From the NCBI RefSeq assembly GCF_042675645.1, contig NZ_JBHTJH010000005.1, positions 62,001 through 126,000 of the forward strand: a DNA stretch of 64,000 bases, written 5' to 3'. Shown here piece by piece: positions 43,765 to 51,741 of the stretch. Both the position numbers and the translations under genes were made by a program. The notes beneath the pieces are model-generated. The model saw only the letters and a list, made by a program, of their open reading frames with translations, did no database searches and was not told the DNA's origin. The first letter of the stretch is position 1; each line of letters opens with the position of its first letter. The DNA comes from Sungkyunkwania multivorans. Its GTDB lineage: Bacteria; Bacteroidota; Bacteroidia; Flavobacteriales; Flavobacteriaceae.

Positions 43765-44238
43765 ATGAAGATCGTAAAAAAGATATTGGTAGCTCTTCTC
43801 ATCATTTTTGTGGTGATGCAGTTCATCAGACCTGAAAAGAATATAGATAGCACCGACCACTTATCGGCTTTTATACAAGAGACGAAGCCTAGCGCCGAAG
43901 TAGAGAACATCTTAAAAAAGGCTTGTTATGACTGCCATAGTAACCACACTGTTTATCCATGGTATGCCGAAGTAGCGCCAGTATCCTATTGGTTGGATGA
44001 TCATATCGAGCATGGTAAGGGGCATTTGAATTTTTCGGCTTGGGACACCTATTCTGTAAAGAAAAAGGACCATAAGATGGAAGAGGTGATCGAGTATGTT
44101 GAAAACCGGTGGATGCCGCTAAACTCATACACTTGGGGCCATGCTGAAGCAAAGCTTACAGACGAGCAAATACAAACGATCACGGATTGGGCGAAGGCAT
44201 TGCGACTTACCTACCAGCTAGCCGATCGGCCACAATAG
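43765..44238 (+). CDS. Membrane-anchored haem-binding-domain protein
   Basis: The 157-residue protein has an N-terminal membrane helix (KILVALLIIFVVMQF) and one CxxCH motif (CYDCHSNHTVYPWYAEVAPVSYW, near residues 52-56). That motif with the following WYAEVAPVSYWL stretch is the signature of the haem-binding domain family (DUF1924-like). It should face the periplasm with one c-type haem. Its 3' end overlaps the convergent sirtuin gene by 32 bp. The electron partner is unknown. Confidence 0.88.
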   Translation: MKIVKKILVALLIIFVVMQFIRPEKNIDSTDHLSAFIQETKPSAEVENILKKACYDCHSNHTVYPWYAEVAPVSYWLDDHIEHGKGHLNFSAWDTYSVKKKDHKMEEVIEYVENRWMPLNSYTWGHAEAKLTDEQIQTITDWAKALRLTYQLADRPQ

Positions 44239-44893
44239 AAACACCGACCGTAGCCTTTTCTGGAATGACCTCTAGGTTTGGCAAATAGATGCCATCAACA
44301 TTGGGTTTTGGGTCGATAAAGAACATGGGTATGTGTTCTGGGGCATAGTGTATCAAACTGGCAGCAGGGTAAACCTGCATCGAAGTTCCCACGATCATCA
44401 ATATATCCGCCGATGCGGTGATTTCTATGGCCGTTTCGATCATGGGAACGGCCTCTCCAAACCATACGATGTGAGGCCGCAGCTGACTGTCGTGTTTGCA
44501 TTTATCCCCAACGCAGATATCCTTCTTCCAATCGATAATTAGATTTTCGTCATAGGTGCTCCGCGCTTTTAGGAGTTCACCATGAAGATGTGTTACCTTG
44601 GTACTCCCTGCACGTTCATGTAGGTCGTCTATATTTTGTGTGATGATTTCCACATCATAACTCAATTCTAATTCAGCAATTTTTTTATGTGCTTCATTTG
44701 GTACAACTTCTAGAAGTTGTCTTCGTCGCTGGTTATAGAAGTCTAAAACGAGATCAGGATTGCTGGCAAAGCCTTGAGGAGAAGCGACTTCCATGATGTC
44801 GTATCCTTCCCAAAGCCCACCTGCATCTCTAAATGTTTTTATACCACTTTCGGCACTGACTCCTGCTCCGGTGAGCACCACTATCTTTTGCAT
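44207..44893 (-). CDS. cobB: NAD-dependent protein deacylase, sirtuin class III
   Basis: The 228-residue protein removes acyl groups from lysine using NAD. It has GAGVSAESGIKTFRDAGGLWEG (NAD site), the class III Tyr53/Arg56 pair in FYNQRRRQL that favours succinyl and malonyl lysine, TQNIDDLHERAG, and catalytic His104 in THLHGE. Only two Cys (127, 132) of the usual four zinc ligands remain, in DICVGDKCKHD, so the zinc site may be reduced or lost. The 3' end overlaps the convergent haem-binding gene. Confidence 0.93.
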   Translation of the reverse strand: MQKIVVLTGAGVSAESGIKTFRDAGGLWEGYDIMEVASPQGFASNPDLVLDFYNQRRRQLLEVVPNEAHKKIAELELSYDVEIITQNIDDLHERAGSTKVTHLHGELLKARSTYDENLIIDWKKDICVGDKCKHDSQLRPHIVWFGEAVPMIETAIEITASADILMIVGTSMQVYPAASLIHYAPEHIPMFFIDPKPNVDGIYLPNLEVIPEKATVGVSIVADRLAGR

Positions 44894-44989
44894 CTGAACA
44901 TTTTTTTTGAAGTAAAAGATCCAAAACTGGATATCTAACGTAAATTAAATAAATTGAGGAAAATAGCTTCTTATTTTAAAGAAAAAGTG

Positions 44990-45124
44990 AACTAGTGCTA
45001 TGGCGTTAGCGCTTATTTTAGGTACGGTTAGTAGAATTTGGGACAATTAACACTTACGTACTGAATTACTTGATCTTCATAGATTAGTAGCGAACCCGGC
45101 CATGTCTTAGGCCGGGTTTTTTTA
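44990..45124 (+). ncRNA. Possible small RNA or leader RNA before trmH
   Basis: No plus-strand gene lies upstream of a strong terminator at 45093-45124, since cobB points the other way. The stretch before it has a small hairpin at about 44994-45013 (GTGCTA / TAGCGC), then an A/T-rich linker and the terminator. The layout suits a short stand-alone transcript or a leader attenuator for trmH. No known RNA family is recognised; the boundaries are a guess. Confidence 0.3.
45093..45124 (+). terminator. Orphan intrinsic terminator upstream of trmH
   Basis: AACCCGGCC pairs with GGCCGGGTT across ATGTCTTA and is followed by a seven-T run. It is strong, but no plus-strand gene ends here. Confidence 0.85.
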
Positions 45125-45247
45125 TTGAGAATTAGATTTCAAGAGCTTTGGCGAATTGAAATCGACCATACTACCATTCTCGCATCAAAACAGCGGTGCA
45201 TCTTTTTATCCTACACTTTCACTAATTTTAAGTCTAAATTCTTTTAC

Positions 45248-45913
45248 ATGGCAGATGAAAAGTTATTGCAATACCTCCAAGTTTTTATCACTCCCGAGCG
45301 TGTACAGCGTTTCGAAGAGGTTTTGAAATATCGAACGCGACATTTTACCGTTGCCGTTGAAGATGTTTATCAACTTCATAACACCAGTGCTGTAATGCGG
45401 AGCTGTGAGGTATTTGGGATTCAAGACCTTCATGTGATCGAAGAGAAAAATGTAAAGCGTTTGGATAAGGAGATTGCCATGGGCGCACAGAAGTGGGTAG
45501 ATATGCATCGCTATGATAGTGCTTCAGGCTGTATCGAGAGACTTAAAGACCAAGGCTATAAGATCATCGCCACGACTCCTCATGATGATTCATGTTTTCT
45601 CAATGATTTTCCAATCGACGAAAAGTCTGCCATTTTTTTCGGCACCGAGAAAGATGGCCTTTCCGAAATAGTGATGGATCAGGCCGATGGCTATTTGAAG
45701 ATCCCTATGGTTGGTTTTACAGAGAGTTTGAATATCTCGGTTTCAGCGGCCATTATTCTTCAACATATCACCACAGCACTTCGAGAAAGCGATATAAAAT
45801 GGCAGTTATCTGAAGAAGAGATGCTGATCAAAAAAATCGACTGGACCAAAAAGACCATTAAAAGTTTAGACCAAGTGATGCAGCGGTATGTCGACGTTAA
45901 AAAAGAGTTATAG
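45248..45913 (+). CDS. trmH: TrmH-family tRNA (guanosine-2'-O)-methyltransferase
   Basis: The product from ATG 45248 has 222 residues; an upstream frame to 45125 would start inside the terminator. The SpoU/TrmH motifs are present: motif 1 LHNTSAVMRSCEVFGIQDLHVIE, motif 2 AIFFGTEKDGLSE, and motif 3 IPMVGFTESLNISVSAAIIL, which form the trefoil-knot SAM site. E. coli TrmH methylates G18 of tRNA, and the spacing here matches. It lies 123 bp after the orphan terminator, so transcription starts in that gap or reads through. Confidence 0.88.
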   Translation: MADEKLLQYLQVFITPERVQRFEEVLKYRTRHFTVAVEDVYQLHNTSAVMRSCEVFGIQDLHVIEEKNVKRLDKEIAMGAQKWVDMHRYDSASGCIERLKDQGYKIIATTPHDDSCFLNDFPIDEKSAIFFGTEKDGLSEIVMDQADGYLKIPMVGFTESLNISVSAAIILQHITTALRESDIKWQLSEEEMLIKKIDWTKKTIKSLDQVMQRYVDVKKEL

Positions 45914-45975
45914 CTCTTAAAAATTTTGATAAAAAGACATATCTTTAAAGGACAACCAACCAAATAAGTACATCT

Positions 45976-46392
45976 ATGAAATTGCATCCTTACGTCATGT
46001 TCAATGGACAGTGCGAACAGGCCATTGAATTCTACAAGGACATCTTCGACGCACAAGTTCCGGTATTAATGCGCTATGGCGAAGCACCACCAGAAGTTCT
46101 GACCACTCCTGAAGATCATAAACAAAAGATCATGCACGCCACTATAGCGTTTGGAGGCGTTTCTTTCCAACTTTGCGATAATATGCAGCCCAACTACAAA
46201 AGAGGCAATTCCAATCATCTATACATTACAATGGACAGTGAGCACGAGGCCGCCATGGTCTTTGAAAGCCTAGCAGAAGGCGGAACCATTGGAATGCCAT
46301 TCGATGAGACCTTCTGGGGAAGCAAATTTGGGATGTGCACTGATAAATTTGATGTCCAATGGATGGTGAGCGCAGAGAAGGAATCTGCATAA
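45976..46392 (+). CDS. VOC-family (PhnB-like glyoxalase fold) protein
   Basis: The 138-residue protein has the paired beta-alpha-beta-beta-beta units of the VOC superfamily: MKLHPYVMFNGQCEQAIEFYKDIFDAQV, then MHATIAFGGVSFQLCDNMQP and FGMCTDKFDVQWMVSAEKE at the end. These match the PhnB/3-demethylubiquinone subgroup, which usually binds metal and a small ligand. The exact activity is unknown. It is the first of three tightly spaced plus-strand genes (VOC, SRPBCC, VOC). Confidence 0.85.
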   Translation: MKLHPYVMFNGQCEQAIEFYKDIFDAQVPVLMRYGEAPPEVLTTPEDHKQKIMHATIAFGGVSFQLCDNMQPNYKRGNSNHLYITMDSEHEAAMVFESLAEGGTIGMPFDETFWGSKFGMCTDKFDVQWMVSAEKESA

Positions 46393-46423
46393 TAATATAG
46401 ATTGACCAATTAAAATTTAAACC

Positions 46424-46951
46424 ATGATGTTAGTATTATACATATTGTTAGGCATCGTTGCATTGATCATATTGCTTGGTATCATAGCGCCTAGTTCGTA
46501 CAATGTATATCGCGAAATTGAGATAGCAAGGCCCAAAGGTGATGTTTTTACATATTTAAGGTCTTTAAAGAGGCAGGCAGAATGGTCACCGTGGGAAGAA
46601 AAAGACCCAAACATGCTTAAAGAATTTCGAGGTACCGATGGAGAGGTGGGCAGTGTCTCTTATTGGAATGGAAATAAAGACGTAGGAGAGGGGGAACAAG
46701 AAATCACCAAAATAGTGGATGGTGAGCGAATAGAAGGGCAGCTAAGATTCTTAAAGCCCTGGAAATCGGTATCTGATTGCTATTTGGAAACCACCTCTGT
46801 AGAAGAAGACACGACCAAGGTACGATGGGGTTTTTCTGGGAAGAATAAATTCCCTTTTAGCATTTTCATGTTATTTATGAATATGGATAAAGCCGTAGGG
46901 GGCGATTTTGAAAAAGGATTGGCCAAACTCAAAACAAATTTAGAAAGATAA
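46424..46951 (+). CDS. Membrane-anchored SRPBCC (START-like) protein
   Basis: The 175-residue protein starts with a hydrophobic helix (LVLYILLGIVALIILLGIIAP), followed by a polyketide-cyclase/SRPBCC domain: VYREIEIARPKGDVFTYLRSL, AEWSPWEEKDPNM, EGQLRFLKPW and KVRWGFSGKNKFPFSIFMLFM. This is the family that forms a deep hydrophobic cavity for lipids or small molecules. It is 32 bp after the first VOC gene and 6 bp before the second, so they form an operon. The ligand is unknown. Confidence 0.85.
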   Translation: MMLVLYILLGIVALIILLGIIAPSSYNVYREIEIARPKGDVFTYLRSLKRQAEWSPWEEKDPNMLKEFRGTDGEVGSVSYWNGNKDVGEGEQEITKIVDGERIEGQLRFLKPWKSVSDCYLETTSVEEDTTKVRWGFSGKNKFPFSIFMLFMNMDKAVGGDFEKGLAKLKTNLER

Positions 46952-46956
46952 AGCCT

Positions 46957-47334
46957 ATGAGAACAAATCTAGTAGGATGGTACGAAATTCCAGTGACCGA
47001 TATGGATCGTGCCAAAAAGTTTTATGAGACTGTCTTTGACATGGAGATCAGCATGCATGATCTGGGAGGTTTTAAGATGGGGTGGTTCCCATCAGATCAC
47101 GAAAAGCCCGGTGCGACAGGCTCTTTGGTCCAACATGAGATGTACGAACCCAGTGAAAAGGCGGGTACTTTGATCTACTTTTCATGTGACGACCTATCCA
47201 ATGAGCTCGGGCGAATAGATGGCGCAGGAGGAAGCATCCTTCAAAAAAAGACCGAGATCGGTGGCGGACATGGTTTTATGGCCTTGTTTTTAGATAGCGA
47301 AGGCAATCGTATGGCCTTGCACTCCAATAAGTAA
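46957..47334 (+). CDS. VOC-family glyoxalase-like protein
   Basis: The 125-residue protein has the VOC fold: LVGWYEIPVTDMDRAKKFYETVFDMEI with a probable metal-binding His, FKMGWFPSDHEKPGATGSLVQHEMYEP, and GGGHGFMALFLDSEGNRMALHSNK. This subgroup is often named lactoylglutathione lyase-like, but a methylglyoxal role is not shown. It closes the VOC/SRPBCC/VOC operon; a hairpin follows. Confidence 0.85.
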   Translation: MRTNLVGWYEIPVTDMDRAKKFYETVFDMEISMHDLGGFKMGWFPSDHEKPGATGSLVQHEMYEPSEKAGTLIYFSCDDLSNELGRIDGAGGSILQKKTEIGGGHGFMALFLDSEGNRMALHSNK

Positions 47335-47355
47335 CTGATCAATCCCTATAAAGAA

Positions 47356-47389
47356 GAAAGTCGCAAGTATCTTTCAGCTCGCGACTTTC
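47356..47389 (+). terminator. Probable terminator after the VOC operon
   Basis: GAAAGTCGC pairs with GCGACTTTC, a perfect 9-bp stem with a 16-base loop. The following T run is weak, so it could also be a transcript-stabilising hairpin. Confidence 0.45.
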
Positions 47390-47422
47390 ACTATTAATAA
47401 GTTCGGGTGTTTTTATCATTAT

Positions 47423-47905
47423 TTAATGAAAGGATGCATCAAATTCCCTCCTCTGGTCGCTAGTAAAAGCTAATCTTCTTTCAATTTGTGTTTTACGAGG
47501 CTTAAGTGTCCAAAAATACAATGCTAAGGCTGCGGCAATTGTCAAATAGAGCAGGTTGTCCGAACTCAAAAATGCAATGACACATAGAAATATCGCCATT
47601 TCTATCAAGGCAAATCGTATTAGGGAGGCGGCTTGATAGCTCCCTAGCTTTTTACTCAGGGTGCTATGAAGTTCAAGCCCTTTCAGCTGTCGGTTGAAAA
47701 TTGCATACCCCAAATAGGGGCCAAGAATGCTCGCAATGGGTATGATGTAAAAGAAGGGATCCTTGTTTGTGTCAAACTTAAATTCGGGATCCTGAGCAAT
47801 AGCGAACATGATGACTCCCAAACCGATCATGGTTCCGAACATCGCCAAATGAACAATGGTCAATATGGTCAAAAACTGCTTCCCGTTAGGCACTCCAGTA
47901 TTCAT
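47423..47905 (-). CDS. Small integral membrane protein, unknown function
   Basis: The 160-residue protein has about four hydrophobic helices (ILTIVHLAMFGTMIGLGVIMFAI, PFFYIIPIASILGPYLGYAIF, LIRFALIEMAIFLCVIAFL, LLYLTIAAALALYFWTL). There is no recognisable catalytic motif. The charged C-terminus (RKTQIERRLAFTSDQRREF) is probably cytoplasmic. It starts 5 bp from the stop of the amylase gene, so it is the last gene of that transcript. Homologues in Flavobacteriaceae are annotated hypothetical. Confidence 0.75.
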   Translation of the reverse strand: MNTGVPNGKQFLTILTIVHLAMFGTMIGLGVIMFAIAQDPEFKFDTNKDPFFYIIPIASILGPYLGYAIFNRQLKGLELHSTLSKKLGSYQAASLIRFALIEMAIFLCVIAFLSSDNLLYLTIAAALALYFWTLKPRKTQIERRLAFTSDQRREFDASFH

Positions 47906-47910
47906 GCCAA

Positions 47911-49620
47911 CTAGATTTCAGTTTGGTCTTCACTTCTAGACAGCAAAACAATATCATAGGGAGTGTCGATTAGGACCCTACCATTTTCAATGGTCGCTTT
48001 TTTGCCAGAATAGTGATCTTTAAGTACGGTGCCATCTGGAAAAATACTTAGGATCTCCAGGTCTTTTTTTCCTTCTGGCAAACCGATACCAACCACCACC
48101 TGGTCATTGTAGCCTCCAATGCTATAATCGCGTCGAAACATATACGGCTCCTCACTGATCATAGTATGAAGTCCAGCGCCAATGGCAGGATGCTCGTTTC
48201 TAAAAGTTCCTAGTTTTTGCCAATGAACAAGTAATTCTTTGATCGCTGGATTGTTCTTGGCAGTATCCCAGTTCATAAACGAACGTAGAGTAGCATCTCC
48301 TTCGGTGCCTTCGATATCCAATGGACGCGCCGTCTCATCACCATAATATACCTGCGAAGTACCAGGGGCTAGTAACAGTTTGATGGCAGCTTCATAAGGT
48401 TTTGCACGTTGTTTATCAAAGGGTTGCCCATCATCGTGAGAGCTTAAATAGTTGAGAACACCTTTTCCCCGTAAAGGACCTTGCAATTGCTCGTCATAAT
48501 AGGAAAACAACTCTTCGTAAGACTTCTGTGCATCATATTTGAACTGAAAGTTGATCAGACTGTTGAATCCATTGTCAAAGAAGTTTACCTTTTTATCTCC
48601 GAAATCATACGCCAGACCATTACCTATTCCATAGCCATAGACCTCTCCGACCGTATAAAAGCCATTGTCATCCAAGACCTTCTCTGGATTGGTCTTTTTC
48701 CAAGCTGCGAAAGCATAGTCACATTCTTTCTTGAATTCATCCCAAACATATTCTTCAGTATGTTTTACAGTGTCTACGCGGTATCCATCGATCCCAAATT
48801 CGGTGATATAGTCAGTCAACCATTTCATAATGTAAAAACGGGGAGCTCTCGGATATCCTGTTCTTTCAAAAAAAGCATCCAGTTCTGCAACTTCTTTATC
48901 ATATCTGCCTTCGGCTTTCCACTTTTTCACCAATGCTGCGGGAAGCGCAACATTTTCATTGCTTTCGGTCTTGATATCGGGCAAGTTCTTCACTAAGGTA
49001 CAGCTAATGGTGTTCTTGTAGTTGTTGTACTCACACTGCGGCTCGGTACGCACCCAGTTTTCTTCCCACGCAGGGTCTGTGTCTGTGGCAGGTCCCGTAT
49101 GATTGATCACTGCATCTAGCAACACTCGAATTCCGTTGGCATGTGCTGCCTCAACCAAGGCTGCCAGGTCTTCCTTTGTGCCATAATTAGGATCTAGCGA
49201 CGTCCAATCTTTGGCCCAGTATCCATGAAATCCATAGGAGTTGCCAGTGCCTTCGTCGACGCTTCCATGTATCTGTTCTGTAACCGGAGTCATCCAAATG
49301 GCATTGATGCCCAGGCTGGTAAAATATCCTTCCTTAATTTTCTGCGTGATTCCCTTAAGGTCTCCACCCATAAATCCCCTTAGCTTTCCAGTCTCTTTAG
49401 ATCGCTCAAAATTGAGGTCATTCGACGTATCGCCGTTATTAAAGCGATCGGTTAATAAAAAGTAGATATTGGCGGCTTCCCAGACGAATGGTTTCACTGA
49501 GCTGTTGGAAGTGGTCGTTTTGGTATTTTCAGTTACGACGGTGGTTTTGGTTTCTTTTTTTTTATCGGATTTGCACGCAGCCAAGCTTAATATAGCAGCG
49601 ACCATTAGAAGTTTTCTCAT
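47911..49620 (-). CDS. GH13 alpha-amylase-family glycoside hydrolase, lipoprotein
   Basis: The 569-residue protein has a lipoprotein signal MRKLLMVAAILSLAACKS (lipid Cys16), then a Thr/Lys-rich linker. The GH13 catalytic barrel has all four conserved regions: LDAVINHT, DGYRVDTVKH with the nucleophile Asp, YTVGEVYG with the acid Glu, and YLSSHDDG. It also has a calcium-binding-like ENWVRTEPQC segment. It cleaves alpha-1,4-glucans, most likely starch or glycogen at the cell surface. It is not in a susC/susD locus, so it may act on its own. Confidence 0.93.
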   Translation of the reverse strand: MRKLLMVAAILSLAACKSDKKKETKTTVVTENTKTTTSNSSVKPFVWEAANIYFLLTDRFNNGDTSNDLNFERSKETGKLRGFMGGDLKGITQKIKEGYFTSLGINAIWMTPVTEQIHGSVDEGTGNSYGFHGYWAKDWTSLDPNYGTKEDLAALVEAAHANGIRVLLDAVINHTGPATDTDPAWEENWVRTEPQCEYNNYKNTISCTLVKNLPDIKTESNENVALPAALVKKWKAEGRYDKEVAELDAFFERTGYPRAPRFYIMKWLTDYITEFGIDGYRVDTVKHTEEYVWDEFKKECDYAFAAWKKTNPEKVLDDNGFYTVGEVYGYGIGNGLAYDFGDKKVNFFDNGFNSLINFQFKYDAQKSYEELFSYYDEQLQGPLRGKGVLNYLSSHDDGQPFDKQRAKPYEAAIKLLLAPGTSQVYYGDETARPLDIEGTEGDATLRSFMNWDTAKNNPAIKELLVHWQKLGTFRNEHPAIGAGLHTMISEEPYMFRRDYSIGGYNDQVVVGIGLPEGKKDLEILSIFPDGTVLKDHYSGKKATIENGRVLIDTPYDIVLLSRSEDQTEI

Positions 49621-49747
49621 CGGTTCACGTTTGGTTTAGAATCGTAAAGCTAAAAAATAAACAAGAAAAACACCATCTAGAAAAACCAAAATACCAGGAT
49701 GGTCCTAACTACAACGTTTTAGTAAGCTAAAGAGCAAGAGTGATATG

Positions 49748-50779
49748 TTATGCAAGTTGACCATTCCTTTGTTCGTATTGCATGGCCTTTTCATAAAGCG
49801 CCGAAAATTCTTCTGGGAGTTGCGTCTCGATGTGAGAGATATAATGACCAAAGATGGTGCTTTTTTTGTCCCTGTTGATTCTGCTTACCGTACTACTTGC
49901 CAATTGTCCAGATGAGCCTTTTAAGATGTCTTGAATAAGTACTCTGACCGTTTTCAAAATGTCCTCTTTTTCTTCGGGAACGATTGCATTTTGATGGTCA
50001 ATGGCGTACAAGAGTATCAATGTTCCTTTTGGTTCGCCATAATGAGGAATTCTTTTGGACACAAAATTGCAATAGTCGACACATTGTTGTTTGCTGTACT
50101 TTGAACCATTAAGCTCATAATCGTCCATATGAAGGATAGCAGCATTCATATAGGTCGTTTCTTTCAACTCAAAGCGTTCGCCATAGTTTTCGATGAGCTT
50201 GTCGATTTCTGGAGCTTTCCTTCTCGTGTAATTCATTAATCCGACCAGGTCGATGGTCTCTGGAAGTAATTCTATATGCTCATGAGTGTCCAATTCACTT
50301 AACAGCTTTTTGCCTTCGATGACATTCAGTTCAGAATTGGGATCGATATCATATTTTTTCTTGAGATCTTCCAATTTACTTTTGGCAGCAAATTTTGCAT
50401 AATCCAAGAGGTCCTCATTGATACTCTCAAACTTGCTTTTCACCTGTTTATCTGCCTGCTCTTTTATGATCTGTTGAATTTTATTGTTGAATGTGTATGC
50501 ACCGAGTCCACCGAGTGCTGTGATGAACAGACCGATGATGGTAACCCAGAATCGAAGTTTCTCGTTGATCTTCACAGAAACCTTATTATCTATGATGGTT
50601 TCAAAATCCTCATTGGGGATGCGCGTATATTGTCCTTCTGCGATAATACTGTCGACTCTCTGCTCTACCAATCGTTCTATGTCTGCGTCTTGGGCTGTGA
50701 CGCGCTCCGAAGCAAAAAAGGTAAAAGTGAAAAGGGCAAGAATTAAGATGAGTTTTTGCGAGATGATAAGTAACTTCAT
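49748..50779 (-). CDS. Exported coiled-coil protein with one transmembrane helix, unknown function
   Basis: The 343-residue protein has a signal peptide (LILILALFTFTFFASERVTAQ) and one more hydrophobic helix (LRFWVTIIGLFITALGGLGAY). After that comes a long helical part with coiled-coil periodicity, then a C-terminal helical domain with PLELDTHEHIELLP-like and YTRRKAPEIDKLIENYGERF segments. No family is recognised. The layout (signal, second helix, helical rods) suits an envelope scaffold. A -7 element lies 41 bp upstream. It is preceded on the minus strand by a gap with no terminator. Confidence 0.72.
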   Translation of the reverse strand: MKLLIISQKLILILALFTFTFFASERVTAQDADIERLVEQRVDSIIAEGQYTRIPNEDFETIIDNKVSVKINEKLRFWVTIIGLFITALGGLGAYTFNNKIQQIIKEQADKQVKSKFESINEDLLDYAKFAAKSKLEDLKKKYDIDPNSELNVIEGKKLLSELDTHEHIELLPETIDLVGLMNYTRRKAPEIDKLIENYGERFELKETTYMNAAILHMDDYELNGSKYSKQQCVDYCNFVSKRIPHYGEPKGTLILLYAIDHQNAIVPEEKEDILKTVRVLIQDILKGSSGQLASSTVSRINRDKKSTIFGHYISHIETQLPEEFSALYEKAMQYEQRNGQLA

Positions 50780-50820
50780 GACTTGTGATTTTATAAGTCT
50801 GGAGTTAGCAGGGGAATGGT

Positions 50821-50828
50821 CAAAATTA
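50821..50828 (-). promoter_or_regulatory. -7 promoter element for the coiled-coil protein gene
   Basis: The minus strand reads TAATTTTG, a full TAnnTTTG match, about 41 bp from the start codon. Confidence 0.45.
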
Positions 50829-50877
50829 AGGATTTAATCGAGAGGTATAAAAGGGCTTTTTCCTGAAAATTGAGGTT

Positions 50878-51654
50878 TTAGCCCCTGTTCAAGACACGAT
50901 ATTCTTCATAGCAATCACTGATAGCATCGAGTATTTGAAGATCGTTGGCCGAGCGGATAAAACTGTCGGAATAATTACAATTGCGCAATATTTCGTCGAT
51001 GTCGATACGCTCTACCTGAATCAATTGAACCAAGGTCTCTCTGTCAAATTTGGAGGCAAGCAGATTTCTGATCTCGTCATCCTTCTTCATCTTACGCAGT
51101 TTGCGCATTTGCTGAGGTTTCTTTCCAAAGATGTTATGCAACAGACTCGCAGGATTGAAGATAGCACCAATGGCTTTGGTAAAAGCACCGGGACTGCGAT
51201 TACCACCCTCATAACCAGTAGGCAAACCAGAGATGCTGTATTGTCGAGAAGTGTTGATCGGCACATTCCTAGCATCGATTTCCAAATAGCCTGTCAGATT
51301 GTAAGGAGTGATCTCTACATTCTCCAGCGCATAGGCAAACTCGGTGAGTTTTATTATGGTCCCTTCAAAGCGAAGAAGATCGCGTGTTACTTTTACCTTG
51401 ATAGCTTTAAAACCTAAAAATGAAAAGTATAGTTCGTCGTCAACACTCGCTTTGATCGTAAAATTACCCTTGCTATCCGTGACAGTCCCTACGACGGTAT
51501 TAAGGTTGATGACGTGTACGCTTTCCATTGGAGAATCGTCGACACTATTTACCACCTGTCCAATAACTTCCAAAGGAAGTTGGCCGTCTTTATCCTTTTG
51601 GGCATAAGAGACAGTGACTAAAAAGAGCAGGATTATAGGAAGTAGTTTCTTCAT
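50878..51654 (-). CDS. Exported protein with a carboxypeptidase-regulatory-like domain
   Basis: The product from ATG 51654 has 258 residues with signal peptide MKKLLPIILLFLVTVSYAQ. A longer frame to 51693 adds only 13 residues before the signal. Residues about 25-110 form the CarboxypepD_reg-like beta-sandwich (LEVIGQVVNSVDDSPMESVHVINLNTVVGTVTDSKGNFTIKASVDDELYFSF), the same module found at the N-terminus of SusC-like receptors. The C-terminal part is helical and basic. It is probably surface-exposed; no receptor gene is adjacent. Confidence 0.82.
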   Translation of the reverse strand: MKKLLPIILLFLVTVSYAQKDKDGQLPLEVIGQVVNSVDDSPMESVHVINLNTVVGTVTDSKGNFTIKASVDDELYFSFLGFKAIKVKVTRDLLRFEGTIIKLTEFAYALENVEITPYNLTGYLEIDARNVPINTSRQYSISGLPTGYEGGNRSPGAFTKAIGAIFNPASLLHNIFGKKPQQMRKLRKMKKDDEIRNLLASKFDRETLVQLIQVERIDIDEILRNCNYSDSFIRSANDLQILDAISDCYEEYRVLNRG

Positions 51655-51692
51655 GCAATTCTTTGAGTCGGATAAAAGTACTAAACAAAACA

Positions 51693-51720
51693 AAAAAAAG
51701 TGCGCTTCTGCGCACTTTTA
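51693..51720 (-). terminator. Terminator of the DEAD-box helicase gene
   Basis: AAAGTGCGC pairs with GCGCACTTT around TTCT; on the minus strand it is followed by an eight-T run, about 22 bp past the helicase stop codon. Confidence 0.8.
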
Positions 51721-51741
51721 GTGTAATATTAACAACAGCAC

